DNA of 25,073 nt from a virus: IMG/VR virus record IMGVR_UViG_3300035185_000020, positions 1 to 25,073 of that record, one strand, 5' to 3'. How positions within the stretch are numbered: position 1 is the first letter of the stretch; every line of letters starts with the position of its first letter. The translations under genes and the position numbers were made by a program. Shown here one piece after another: positions 9,554 through 15,460 of this stretch. The notes beneath the pieces are model-generated. The model did no database searches. It was given only the letters and a program-made list of their open reading frames with translations, and had not been told where the DNA came from.

Positions 9554-11187
9554 TCGTCCACATCCTCGCCGCGCGGGTGTTCGACGAGAGCGCGCATCGC
9601 GTGCCGCATCGCATCCTCCGCGTCATCGGTCGACCTTCCGGTCAGCGCAGACAACAGGGCGGCGCCCTCGCGCAACCCCAACCCATCGCGGACCGGCGCA
9701 CCATGCCGTTGCTCATCAAACGCCGGGTCGTCGATGATGGCCCAGTCGAACCCTCGGCCCCTGATGCGGGCGCGCGAGCGGTTCCCGCGCTGCTCGGCGT
9801 GCCGGAGCTCCCCTCGGCGCCAGCGGGGCGCGAGGTCCCACTGGTCCCACTGGACGCGCTTGCGCGGGCCGGAGAACCCCGGGGCGAGCGGGACCTCGTG
9901 CAGCTCCCGCCTGGCGCGCTGAGACCCCCGCGGCAGCCACCGGCCGCGCCCGTACCCGCGGACCCGGATGCGCTCCCCTGCCTTGTAGCCACCGCCGTCG
10001 ACGTCCGCCCGGAGCCTGGTGAAACCCATCGGCGGACCGCTCGCGTCGCGGTGCTCCCCCCTGGGGACGACGCGGGTCGGCCGTCGCCGCATCGGCTCGC
10101 TCAGGCCAAGGCCGCGCTCGATCCAGTAGAGATGGCCCCGACGGTGCATCGGGTTCGCGTCGTCGAACTCCTCCATGGAGTCGAGCGCCTTGCGCCTGAC
10201 CACCGCCGGCCACTCGACGGGCGGGAGCACCCCGCGGAGGTTGTGGCCTGTGCCGCGGCAGTCGGGGCATCGGCCGGCCTCCCGCACGGGCCAGGCATGC
10301 TCGGGCTGGCCAACGAACCCGGGCTCTCGAATCGTCGCCACCCCGCCATCGCACCGCGGCGCCTGGCACTCGCTCGGCTGCCCCTCCAACGCGGCGAGGA
10401 CCCGGCGACCCAGGCGGGCGAGGGTGCGGCCCATGGGGGCACGGGGGTCTCGGTCACCGTGGCGGACCCACCCGTCGACGCACGTGCACAGCCGATGGTC
10501 TTCGCCGAACACGCGGACGCGCCGACCGAGGGCGCTCGTGTAGCTCACGGTGATGCTAGCGCCGACCTGGACCTCGCCGGCTGGGCGCTTCGATACGACC
10601 TCGCGGGCGGGGACGCACTCGTTCGGGCACCGCTTCCACGCGTACTCGCGAGCGAGCGATCCGGGCCATTCGAGTACGGTGAAAAGGCCGTCGCCCTCGC
10701 ACCCACAGGCACCAAGACTGGGCCACGCCGTCCGCGAGCACATCGGTCCGGTCGGCCTCGGCCGGTCGTCATCTCCGTGCCAAGGGCAGTCCCGGTCTGG
10801 GCCGTCGGTCGTCTCTGGGTTCATGTCACAAATGCACGGAGTGCACAGTCGAGGGTTTCGGATGCGCGACCCAACCGCCTCCGGCCCCATCCCCCGCTCG
10901 CGGCACCAGTCCTCGAACACGGCCTGCTCGGCTTCGAGGGCGACGAGCGAGCGAGCGGCAGTGCGGGCGGAGTGGACGTCAAAGGATCCTCCTGCCAGCA
11001 GCATTGGGACCTTGCCGCGTAGACGGGTAGCATCGCGGGCATCCATCCGGCCGGCCGACACTGACTCGTAGGCCCGTGACCACATCCCCTCGGGCGGGTT
11101 CACTGGGATGTGATCGGCGATGAACCTCGCCACCCGCTCGCGCTCCCGCACCCGGGCGAGGGCTCGGCGCTTGCTCGCCTGGCTCAC
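9550..11187 (-). CDS. Cysteine-rich protein of unknown function (545 aa)
   Basis: I place the start at GTG 11187: it overlaps the TGA of a 50-residue membrane-protein gene as GTGA and follows a GGGAG ribosome site by 8 bases. The frame is open to 11283, but that extra part is the shadow of the membrane gene. The first ~100 residues are helical and basic. Several Cys clusters suggest zinc-binding units: CTPCICDMNPETTDG, CGCEGDG, CPNEC, CTCVDGW and GRCPDCRGTGHN, the last like a DnaJ-type zinc knuckle. Near the C-terminus GFDWAIIDDPAFDEQ recalls the Walker-B-like IIDDP segment of phage ATPases, but no Walker A is seen. The function is unknown. Confidence 0.7.
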   Translation of the reverse strand: MSQASKRRALARVRERERVARFIADHIPVNPPEGMWSRAYESVSAGRMDARDATRLRGKVPMLLAGGSFDVHSARTAARSLVALEAEQAVFEDWCRERGMGPEAVGSRIRNPRLCTPCICDMNPETTDGPDRDCPWHGDDDRPRPTGPMCSRTAWPSLGACGCEGDGLFTVLEWPGSLAREYAWKRCPNECVPAREVVSKRPAGEVQVGASITVSYTSALGRRVRVFGEDHRLCTCVDGWVRHGDRDPRAPMGRTLARLGRRVLAALEGQPSECQAPRCDGGVATIREPGFVGQPEHAWPVREAGRCPDCRGTGHNLRGVLPPVEWPAVVRRKALDSMEEFDDANPMHRRGHLYWIERGLGLSEPMRRRPTRVVPRGEHRDASGPPMGFTRLRADVDGGGYKAGERIRVRGYGRGRWLPRGSQRARRELHEVPLAPGFSGPRKRVQWDQWDLAPRWRRGELRHAEQRGNRSRARIRGRGFDWAIIDDPAFDEQRHGAPVRDGLGLREGAALLSALTGRSTDDAEDAMRHAMRALVEHPRGEDVDE

Positions 11188-11336
11188 CGGAAGAGCTCCC
11201 AGCAGAAGCCACAGAGCAGGGCGCCAGCAGCCACGGTCGCCATGGGCCACCACGCGACCGCATAGACAGCCCAGACCAGCCACGCCGTGAGGGACGTCGC
11301 TGCAATGGAGTTTCGAAATCGTCGAAATGCGACCAC
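11184..11336 (-). CDS. Small membrane protein with two transmembrane helices (50 aa), possible holin
   Basis: A gene that is easily missed. GTG 11336 starts a 50-residue frame (MVAFRRFRNSIAATSLTAW...) that ends with TGA at 11184, overlapping the next gene's GTG. A basic N-terminus (RRFR) precedes a first hydrophobic helix (TAWLVWAVYAVAWW), a short turn and a second helix (MATVAAGALLCGFCW) ending ELFR. This small two-helix layout with a charged N-terminus resembles class II holins, which would release the signal-less GH25 muramidase encoded upstream on the same strand. The topology is directly readable; the holin role is inference. Confidence 0.55.
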   Translation of the reverse strand: MVAFRRFRNSIAATSLTAWLVWAVYAVAWWPMATVAAGALLCGFCWELFR

Positions 11337-11353
11337 TCGCGCTCGCCCGCCGC

Positions 11354-11366
11354 GGGCTTATAGCCC
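11354..11366. promoter_or_regulatory. Short palindrome with -10-like core
   Basis: A palindrome with GGGCT/AGCCC arms around a TAT centre lies in the 46-base gap before the 50-residue membrane gene. On the minus strand it contains TATAAG, a fair -10 hexamer, roughly 20 bases upstream of the GTG at 11336. The -35 region is weak. It could be a promoter or a small hairpin. Confidence 0.3.
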
Positions 11367-11382
11367 CTCGTGTGCAGCGTGC

Positions 11383-11742
11383 TCACTCGCCGGCCCTCCG
11401 GAGCGCTGTCTCGATGCGCTTGAACACCTGCTCGGTCGGCTCGCCCGCGCGATCTGCAGCCAGCATCGCCTCGAGCATGTAAACCACGAACCGCGCGTCG
11501 CTCACCGTGATCTCGACCGTGCCCACCGCGTCGTCGTCCGCCCCGACAGCGGTCCAGAGGTAAGGCGACACCCTCGGGTCTCCGTGACGCACCTGCCCCG
11601 CGGCCTTGAGTCGGGCCAGGGCTTGGTGGGTCTGCGTCACCGACAGGTTGCACATCGTCGAGAGTCCCCGAGCCGTCCGTTGCCCGTGGGCGTCGAGGGT
11701 CGCCCACACGTGGTCGTCGCGCTCGTCCGTCAACTTGCTCAT
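11383..11742 (-). CDS. Winged-helix DNA-binding protein (119 aa)
   Basis: Starts at ATG 11742 (ATGA overlap with the previous gene). Residues ~8-60 look like a winged helix: DHVWATLDAHGQRTARGLST, then CNLSVTQTHQALARLKAAGQV as the recognition segment, and RVSPYLWTAV as the wing. A C-terminal part with an EITVSDARFVVYMLEAMLAA strand-helix may dimerise. It probably binds DNA as a phage regulator; the target is unknown. The fold assignment is from helix spacing and composition. Confidence 0.6.
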   Translation of the reverse strand: MSKLTDERDDHVWATLDAHGQRTARGLSTMCNLSVTQTHQALARLKAAGQVRHGDPRVSPYLWTAVGADDDAVGTVEITVSDARFVVYMLEAMLAADRAGEPTEQVFKRIETALRRAGE

Positions 11743-11990
11743 GACCCGGATCCTTGGGCTTCAAGAAGCGTCGTCAGATGTCGCTCGAATGCTTCGCGCT
11801 CGCTGTCGACGAGGTCCGCCAAGCGGTCTGCGCCGAGCGAACGCCACTCCTTCGCGCTCTCTCGAAACTCCTTGATCGCCGTCCAGGTCTCCAGCGCATT
11901 TGTCCGCGGTGGGCCGCGGCGCTGTCCGAGATCGAAAGCGACCTTCGTCGCCCGGTCAAGAATCTCCGATGAGTCTCGATCAACAAGCAT
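11739..11990 (-). CDS. Small hypothetical helical protein (83 aa)
   Basis: ATG 11990 shares one base with the rusA stop (TGATG), and the gene ends with an ATGA overlap into the winged-helix gene. The protein (MLVDRDSSEILDRATKVAFD...) is charged and predicted almost wholly helical, with heptad-like spacing in RLADLVDSEREAFERHLTTL. There is no membrane segment or Cys motif. No family is recognised. It is tightly coupled to rusA, so it is likely expressed with the recombination gene. Confidence 0.6.
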   Translation of the reverse strand: MLVDRDSSEILDRATKVAFDLGQRRGPPRTNALETWTAIKEFRESAKEWRSLGADRLADLVDSEREAFERHLTTLLEAQGSGS

Positions 11991-12403
11991 CACGACTCCG
12001 CCCCCGTCACCTTGACCACGATCCGCGGGTGGTCCTTGTCGTAGTGCTTGCGCAACAGGGCCTCGACCACCTGCGCGTCGTCCCCGATCACCTCGGCAGC
12101 GTCCAGCGCATCGAGCACGGCCTTCGCCACGGCGTCGACGTCCCCGAGGCAGAGGTTCGCCGCTGGACCCTTGCGGTTGCATCGAGGCCAGTACGCGTCG
12201 ATCTCCACGCACACTGGCCCCAGCGGGAACGACTGACCGTCCACTTCGCCAAACACCCGGACCGCGTCCTGCTGCCACCGCCGATACTCCGGCGACTTGA
12301 CCAGCATGGCTCGCGATCCTCGTCGCACGGGCATGAACCGGTGGTTGACCTTCGCCGGGCCTGGGCTCCCGTCGACCGTCGCCTCGAAGATGTCACCCGC
12401 CAC
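11990..12403 (-). CDS. rusA: RusA-family Holliday junction resolvase
   Basis: A 137-residue endonuclease that cuts four-way DNA junctions, resolving phage recombination or replication intermediates before packaging. The hallmark core is present: VCVEIDAYWP strand, then GDVDAVAKAVLDAL, matching the RusA D-x-D...K motif that coordinates magnesium, and EVIGDDAQV carrying the third Asp. The C-terminal RIVVKVT strand closes the domain. Length fits the family (~120-140). It overlaps the upstream gene by 11 bases and shares its stop with the next start. Phage-borne RusA proteins commonly lie between replication and lysis/packaging genes, as here. Confidence 0.9.
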   Translation of the reverse strand: MAGDIFEATVDGSPGPAKVNHRFMPVRRGSRAMLVKSPEYRRWQQDAVRVFGEVDGQSFPLGPVCVEIDAYWPRCNRKGPAANLCLGDVDAVAKAVLDALDAAEVIGDDAQVVEALLRKHYDKDHPRIVVKVTGAES

Positions 12404-12704
12404 CGGTCACCGCCTCCTCGATCCGCGCCTGGGCGTCCGCCAGGCCGTGAGCCTCGACCACCCCGAGCACGTCGAGCATGGTCATCGGGTAGCGCCTAGC
12501 CAGCATCTGCAGCGCGTCCTCGAGCTCAGAGACTGGCATCCGCTCGCGCGCGGCTACCGCTCGGACCCGAGCCTCGGACGAGACGTCGGCGAGGGCCTCG
12601 AGCCTTCGACGCCGTCGCCGGTCGGCCCGCTTGCTCAGTCGCCGCCAAACTGACCGCAGGCGCGCACGCCTGACCTCGTCGAGAATGGCCCTCAGCCAGC
12701 CCAT
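12393..12704 (-). CDS. Hypothetical protein (103 aa), basic N-terminus
   Basis: The start ATG 12704 is chosen because AGGAG lies seven bases upstream; an in-frame start at 12755 has no such site. The N-terminal half is extremely Arg-rich and helical (RLSKRADRRRRRRLEALADV), while the C-terminal half contains amphipathic helices (LEDALQMLARRYPMTMLDVL). The basic stretch suggests nucleic-acid binding. It overlaps rusA by 11 bases and follows the muramidase by a 65-base gap. No family is recognised. Confidence 0.6.
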   Translation of the reverse strand: MGWLRAILDEVRRARLRSVWRRLSKRADRRRRRRLEALADVSSEARVRAVAARERMPVSELEDALQMLARRYPMTMLDVLGVVEAHGLADAQARIEEAVTGGG

Positions 12705-12769
12705 GGTGTCGCTCCTGTTGGCGTCATGGCTGGGCCAACTCCGGGCCGGGGCCAATATTCCCCGAGAGC
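12705..12769. other. Short intergenic gap with a GC hairpin
   Basis: Between the muramidase stop and the next start, the sequence contains GGGG and CCCC arms flanking an AATATT-containing loop (around 12748-12764), and then the AGGAG ribosome site for the 103-residue gene. It could be a weak terminator or processing hairpin after the lysis gene. There is no T-run on either side, so a classical intrinsic terminator is not supported. Confidence 0.3.
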
Positions 12770-13654
12770 TCAGGGCAGCAGCATGCGCCAGTCGACGACC
12801 GTTGACTGCGATCCGCTCAGGTTCTGCCAGGCCTTGACGGTCGCCGGGCCGCGCAGGCCGTCTCCGGTCCCCGTGCTCGGGTCGATGAGGCCGGACTTGG
12901 GCTGCCCGAGCGCAACCATGAGGGCCTGGGCCCGCGCGACGTCGGCGTCGTAGGGCCCGGATCCGGCGAGGTCGAGGTCACGCAGGTGCAGCGCCTGAAC
13001 CCGCGGGCGGATCACCGGGCGAGCGAACTCGCGGAGGTCCTCGACGGTGCCCCAGAACCGGCTGAGGTCGACGTTGCCCGCGATCCCCGCGACGCTGCCC
13101 TCGCTCGTGTACTGCAGCATGGTCAGGGGCCAGGGCATCTCGTCGGGGCTCGAGCTGTAGTCGGCGTCGAGCAGCGGCATGTGGGTGAAGGCCCTGGTCC
13201 AGCCCATGAGGGCACGCCAGGTGTTCGTCCCGGTGTAGAGCCACGGCGTGCGCCCGAGCTCGCGCTCGCAGACCTCGACCCAGGCCCCGAGGAAATCGAC
13301 GTTGCGTTGGACGCTGTGCTCGGGGTCCATGCCGCCGCGCTCGAGGTCGCACATCGCAATGTAGTCGTCGGGCGGGTTGGTTGCGAGCATCGTCCGCGCG
13401 TAGTCCTCGGCCTCGGCCCGGCCGTCGGCCTCGCCGCCTCCGTCCGACTGCGGCCGCGCGAACGCGTAGGACCCGATCACGAGTCGGTCGCGGCGCTCGA
13501 CGATCGCGGCCCAGTTCTCGTAGAACCTCGGGTCGATGTCGGGGCAGCGGCCGTCGATGCACTTCACGATCGCGCAGGTCACACCGTCTTCGATGACGGC
13601 GTCCCAGTCGATCTGACCTTGGTGGTAAGAGACGTCGATATTGCGCTCGAGCAT
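12770..13654 (-). CDS. GH25 muramidase (endolysin) with C-terminal peptidoglycan-binding-like domain
   Basis: A 294-residue lysozyme that cleaves the N-acetylmuramic acid-N-acetylglucosamine bond at the end of infection. The GH25 barrel occupies residues ~1-200: NIDVSYHQG with Asp7, AIVKCIDG, YENWAAIV, IGSYAFARP, the catalytic DLE at 103-105, PWLYTGTNTW, LLDADYSSSP and LQYTSEG...GNVDLSRFWG. Residues ~225-294 resemble a peptidoglycan-binding repeat (ADVARAQALMVALGQPKSG, GLRGPATVKAWQNLSG). There is no signal peptide, so export needs a holin. I chose ATG 13654, since the open upstream extension is a different small gene's shadow. The start region is duplicated at ~14850. Confidence 0.9.
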   Translation of the reverse strand: MLERNIDVSYHQGQIDWDAVIEDGVTCAIVKCIDGRCPDIDPRFYENWAAIVERRDRLVIGSYAFARPQSDGGGEADGRAEAEDYARTMLATNPPDDYIAMCDLERGGMDPEHSVQRNVDFLGAWVEVCERELGRTPWLYTGTNTWRALMGWTRAFTHMPLLDADYSSSPDEMPWPLTMLQYTSEGSVAGIAGNVDLSRFWGTVEDLREFARPVIRPRVQALHLRDLDLAGSGPYDADVARAQALMVALGQPKSGLIDPSTGTGDGLRGPATVKAWQNLSGSQSTVVDWRMLLP

Positions 13655-13671
13655 GGGCCACAGGCTACCAG
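13633..13671. repeat. 39-bp direct repeat, copy A (muramidase start)
   Basis: This stretch covers the end of a 46-residue gene, the GGTAGCCTGTG leader, and the first seven codons of the muramidase (MLERNID). It matches 14829-14867 at 36 of 39 positions in the same orientation, 1196 bases away. The adjacent upstream small genes are also related to each other, so the repeat is part of a larger, older duplication. Confidence 0.85.
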
Positions 13672-13805
13672 TCCTCGACGGGTCCATCCGGTATATCCTT
13701 GACCCCTCGGAAAGCCGCCGCAAACGCGCACGCGTCCGAGTAGGTCGACGACGTGCGCGCCATCGTGACGCCGAGGCGCTCGGCTGGATCGCCATGCTCG
13801 CGCAT
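13665..13805 (-). CDS. Small hypothetical protein (46 aa), paralogue A of a duplicated gene
   Basis: A short gene from ATG 13805 to TAG 13665, ending 10 bases before the muramidase start. The core GVTMARTSSTYSDACAFAAA and the tail KDIPDGPVEDW align with the 61-residue gene at 14876-15061 (GVTVLRVGSYSDAC, GDIPEDPDEA). The shared TYSDAC/SYSDAC and DIP signatures argue that both are real proteins. No family is recognised and there is no membrane segment. It is paired with the muramidase start in both copies, so it may belong functionally to lysis. The ribosome site (GAAG) is weak. Confidence 0.55.
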   Translation of the reverse strand: MREHGDPAERLGVTMARTSSTYSDACAFAAAFRGVKDIPDGPVEDW

Positions 13806-13826
13806 CGCTTCTACGACGATCCGACT

Positions 13827-13979
13827 CTACCGCGCGAGGCCGAGGTCCCCGAGGGCCTGCGCGCGCTCGGTCGCACCGCCGGTACCTGGCGGTTCGATCG
13901 CTGCCTGCAGTCGATCGCGGTCAAGGCGGAACGGCCTCCCCGCCTGGCGTGGTAACCCAGCCGACCGGCACGACGTCAT
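13827..13979 (-). CDS. Possible small basic protein (50 aa), overlapping
   Basis: A frame from ATG 13979 to TAG 13827 with good codon composition (GRPFRLDRDRLQAAIEPPGT, then RAQALGDLGLAR). It overlaps the 3' end of the 157-residue gene by 59 bases and fills the otherwise empty 115-base gap before the 46-residue gene. There is no ribosome site, no family and no paralogue. The opposite strand is also open here in the same register, so this could be chance. Treat it as tentative. Confidence 0.25.
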   Translation of the reverse strand: MTSCRSAGLPRQAGRPFRLDRDRLQAAIEPPGTGGATERAQALGDLGLAR

Positions 13980-14394
13980 CCCACTGACCACCATCGTCGA
14001 GGTACACGTCAGTCCCCGCGGGGTTCAGCACGATCACCCTAGCGGTGCCGGCCCGGTGCAGCACCTTCACGACCTGGCCGGTGCTGAGGCTAGACTCTGC
14101 GGTTCGCCGGGCGCATCGCCGCCAAAAGTCGAGGTCAGTCTCCGCGGCTCCGTCCAGGATAGCGCACGCCTCCTGCAACTCCTCTGCCGTCGCCGATAGC
14201 GGCGTCAGCAGTAGCAGGCCAGCAGTCGCCGTCTCGAACTGTTCGACGGCCTTCCGCTTCTCGGCGAGCCAGGTGGCCGCAGCGGCTGGCTTTGTTCGAG
14301 GGTCTGGGCCGGCCGCGCCCCCGCGTCGCTCGAGGGCCTCCAGGGCCTCCTCGGCAGCAGTGCGAGACCTCCGAAGTTCCGCGAAGGTCGTCAC
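13921..14394 (-). CDS. Hypothetical protein (157 aa) coupled to an Xre regulator
   Basis: GTG 14394 overlaps the TGA of the Xre gene as GTGA, so the two are translationally coupled. Residues ~1-115 are helical (ELRRSRTAAEEALEALERRG, WLAEKRKAVEQFETATAGLL). The last ~50 are strand-rich (STGQVVKVLHRAGTARVIVL, TDVYLDDGGQW), like a small SH3/KOW-type barrel. No family is recognised. Position after a helix-turn-helix gene in a two-gene cassette bounded by a duplication suggests an accessory module, for instance an immunity or toxin-antitoxin pair. The sequence itself does not show toxin motifs. Confidence 0.65.
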   Translation of the reverse strand: MTTFAELRRSRTAAEEALEALERRGGAAGPDPRTKPAAAATWLAEKRKAVEQFETATAGLLLLTPLSATAEELQEACAILDGAAETDLDFWRRCARRTAESSLSTGQVVKVLHRAGTARVIVLNPAGTDVYLDDGGQWDDVVPVGWVTTPGGEAVPP

Positions 14395-14726
14395 CCTTCG
14401 CCTCCAACCAGGCTGCGCAGGAACGCGAACAGGGCGTCGCGCTGAGCGTGGTCGAGCAACTCGACCACGTCGGCGATCTCGGAGACCGCCGACCGCCCTT
14501 CGAGCCGGAGGCTCTCGAAGAGCGTGCACACATCCAGGTCGAGGCCCGACGACACCTTGCACAGCATCCCGATAGTTGGTGATGCGCGACCCTGCTCGAT
14601 CCGGCGGATCGTGTCCACCGCCACCCCGGCCCGACCCGCCAGATCTTGCTGCGTAAGTCCACGGGCGCGCCGGAGTGAGCGCACGTGCTGGCCGATCTCA
14701 TGGGTTCGATCGCGGATCGTTGACAT
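14391..14726 (-). CDS. Xre-family transcriptional regulator (111 aa)
   Basis: Residues ~9-65 form a canonical Xre helix-turn-helix (IGQHVRSLRRARGLTQQDLA, GVAVDTIRRIEQGRASPTIG, KVSSGLDLDVCTLFESL). The ~40-residue C-terminal tail (ISEIADVVELLDHAQRDALF-like, ending LRSLVGGEG) is probably a dimerisation helix pair. The start is ATG 14726. It is a single-domain repressor of Cro or antitoxin size, coupled by GTGA to the 157-residue gene. It lies between two copies of a duplicated segment, which suggests that the pair was gained as a cargo unit. It is distinct from the larger Xre protein at 1243-1926. Confidence 0.85.
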   Translation of the reverse strand: MSTIRDRTHEIGQHVRSLRRARGLTQQDLAGRAGVAVDTIRRIEQGRASPTIGMLCKVSSGLDLDVCTLFESLRLEGRSAVSEIADVVELLDHAQRDALFAFLRSLVGGEG

Positions 14727-14753
14727 GCTTGAGCGAACAGCGCAGCACGAGAC

Positions 14754-14914
14754 TCATTCCAGCCACTCGACCACCGGCTGGACGGCCTCGACCTCGGTCA
14801 CGGTAAGATCGACCACGTTGACATCGGCCGTCGATGTTTCGCTCGAGCATGGGTCACAGGCTACCAGGAGCGCGACTAATCCTGCTCGACGCCGTTTCGA
14901 CGGGCGCCGCTCAT
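14754..14914 (-). pseudogene. Possible small lipoprotein lacking a start codon (frameshifted)
   Basis: A minus frame ending with TGA at 14754 reads a lipoprotein-like N-terminus (SKRRRAGLVALLVAC, with lipobox LVAC) followed by an acidic, Val-rich tail (NVVDLTVTEVEAVQPVVEWL). Codon use is strongly coding-like. No ATG, GTG or TTG exists in this frame after the preceding stop. An ATG at 14914 is out of frame, and a single extra A after it would create MKRRPSKRRRAG and join the frame. It is thus either a decayed gene, a sequencing error, or an artefact of the duplication junction, since the lipobox region coincides with repeat copy B. Confidence 0.3.
14829..14867. repeat. 39-bp direct repeat, copy B (orphan muramidase start)
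   Basis: Same orientation as copy A at 13633-13671, with three mismatches in 39. It preserves the leader GGTAGCCTGTG and an ATG followed by LERNID codons, but the muramidase frame is lost immediately after that: the ATG at 14850 reads an unrelated 50-codon peptide. It marks the distal boundary of the region holding the Xre cassette. Confidence 0.85.
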
Positions 14915-15061
14915 CAGGTGCGAGCGCGCCTCGTCGGGGTCCTCTGGAATGTCACCATTGCGACGCATAATCTCCGCGACCATGCAGGCGTCCGAGTAAG
15001 ATCCGACGCGAAGCACCGTCACGCCGAGGACCACGACGGCGAACCTCGGCGCTGGCCTCAA
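14876..15061 (-). CDS. Small hypothetical protein (61 aa), paralogue B of a duplicated gene
   Basis: The frame begins with TTG at 15061, a weak choice; internal GTG codons follow within 20 residues, so the start is uncertain. It ends with TAG at 14876. The N-terminus is hydrophobic (FAVVVLGVTVLRVG) and is followed by SYSDACMVAEIMRRNGDIPE, which matches the 46-residue gene at 13665-13805 (TYSDAC, DIP). The longer acidic/basic tail is unique to this copy. It sits 6 bases after the stop of the 130-residue gene. The function is unknown. The paralogy is the main evidence that this frame, not an overlapping one from ATG 15071, is coding. Confidence 0.5.
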   Translation of the reverse strand: MRPAPRFAVVVLGVTVLRVGSYSDACMVAEIMRRNGDIPEDPDEARSHLMSGARRNGVEQD

Positions 15062-15067
15062 GATGCT

Positions 15068-15460
15068 TCATAGTCCCTCAACCACCGCGCTGAGGTCGCG
15101 CGCAATCCCGTGCAGCCGTCGCTCAAGTTCCCCGATATTGGTGGTCAGCCTACGGTGTATGAGGAGGAGTCGCGAATAATCGTTGGTGCTGACCGTGCCT
15201 AGCTCCTCTCCTTCTACTAGGACCGCGTATCGAGGCAATCCGCTACCCGTTGACTGGCGCTGCTCAAACTTGATGCAGGATGGGTTGAGCGCGAGAACTG
15301 CAGCCGCGCCCGACATAGCCACGGACTCGCAGGCCAACGCGTCTGCGAGTCCCAACAGCGCCCGGAGATGCTGTGCAGGCACGATCACTGTGTCCCCAGA
15401 GGCGCCGTCGACCTGCGCGCGAAGTTGAGTCCTGATGGCAGCAGTCAGCTCTGGGTTCAT
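15068..15460 (-). CDS. Hypothetical protein (130 aa)
   Basis: ATG 15460 overlaps the previous gene's TGA as ATGA; a longer open frame to 16063 is only the shadow of that gene. The N-terminal half is helical (MNPELTAAIRTQLRAQVDGA, HLRALLGLADALACESVAMS). The middle has a strand pair (LPRYAVLVEGEELGTVST), and the C-terminus is a helix with heptad spacing (LLLIHRRLTTNIGELERRLH) that could form a coiled coil. There is no Cys cluster or membrane segment and no family is recognised. It is co-transcribed behind the helicase and the metallopeptidase-like gene. Confidence 0.65.
   Translation of the reverse strand: MNPELTAAIRTQLRAQVDGASGDTVIVPAQHLRALLGLADALACESVAMSGAAAVLALNPSCIKFEQRQSTGSGLPRYAVLVEGEELGTVSTNDYSRLLLIHRRLTTNIGELERRLHGIARDLSAVVEGL

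Noticed and set aside
9577-11022. Plus-strand open frame of 481 codons
   Set aside because: Antisense shadow of the cysteine-rich gene.
13655-13795. Upstream extension of the muramidase to 13795
   Set aside because: The added residues are Arg/Ser-rich and overlap the 46-residue gene in another frame; GH25 proteins begin near the NIDVSYHQG strand, as from ATG 13654.
13641-13955. Plus-strand open frame of 104 codons with plausible composition
   Set aside because: It crosses the muramidase start and the duplicated small gene antisense; no ribosome site, and paralogy supports the minus frame.
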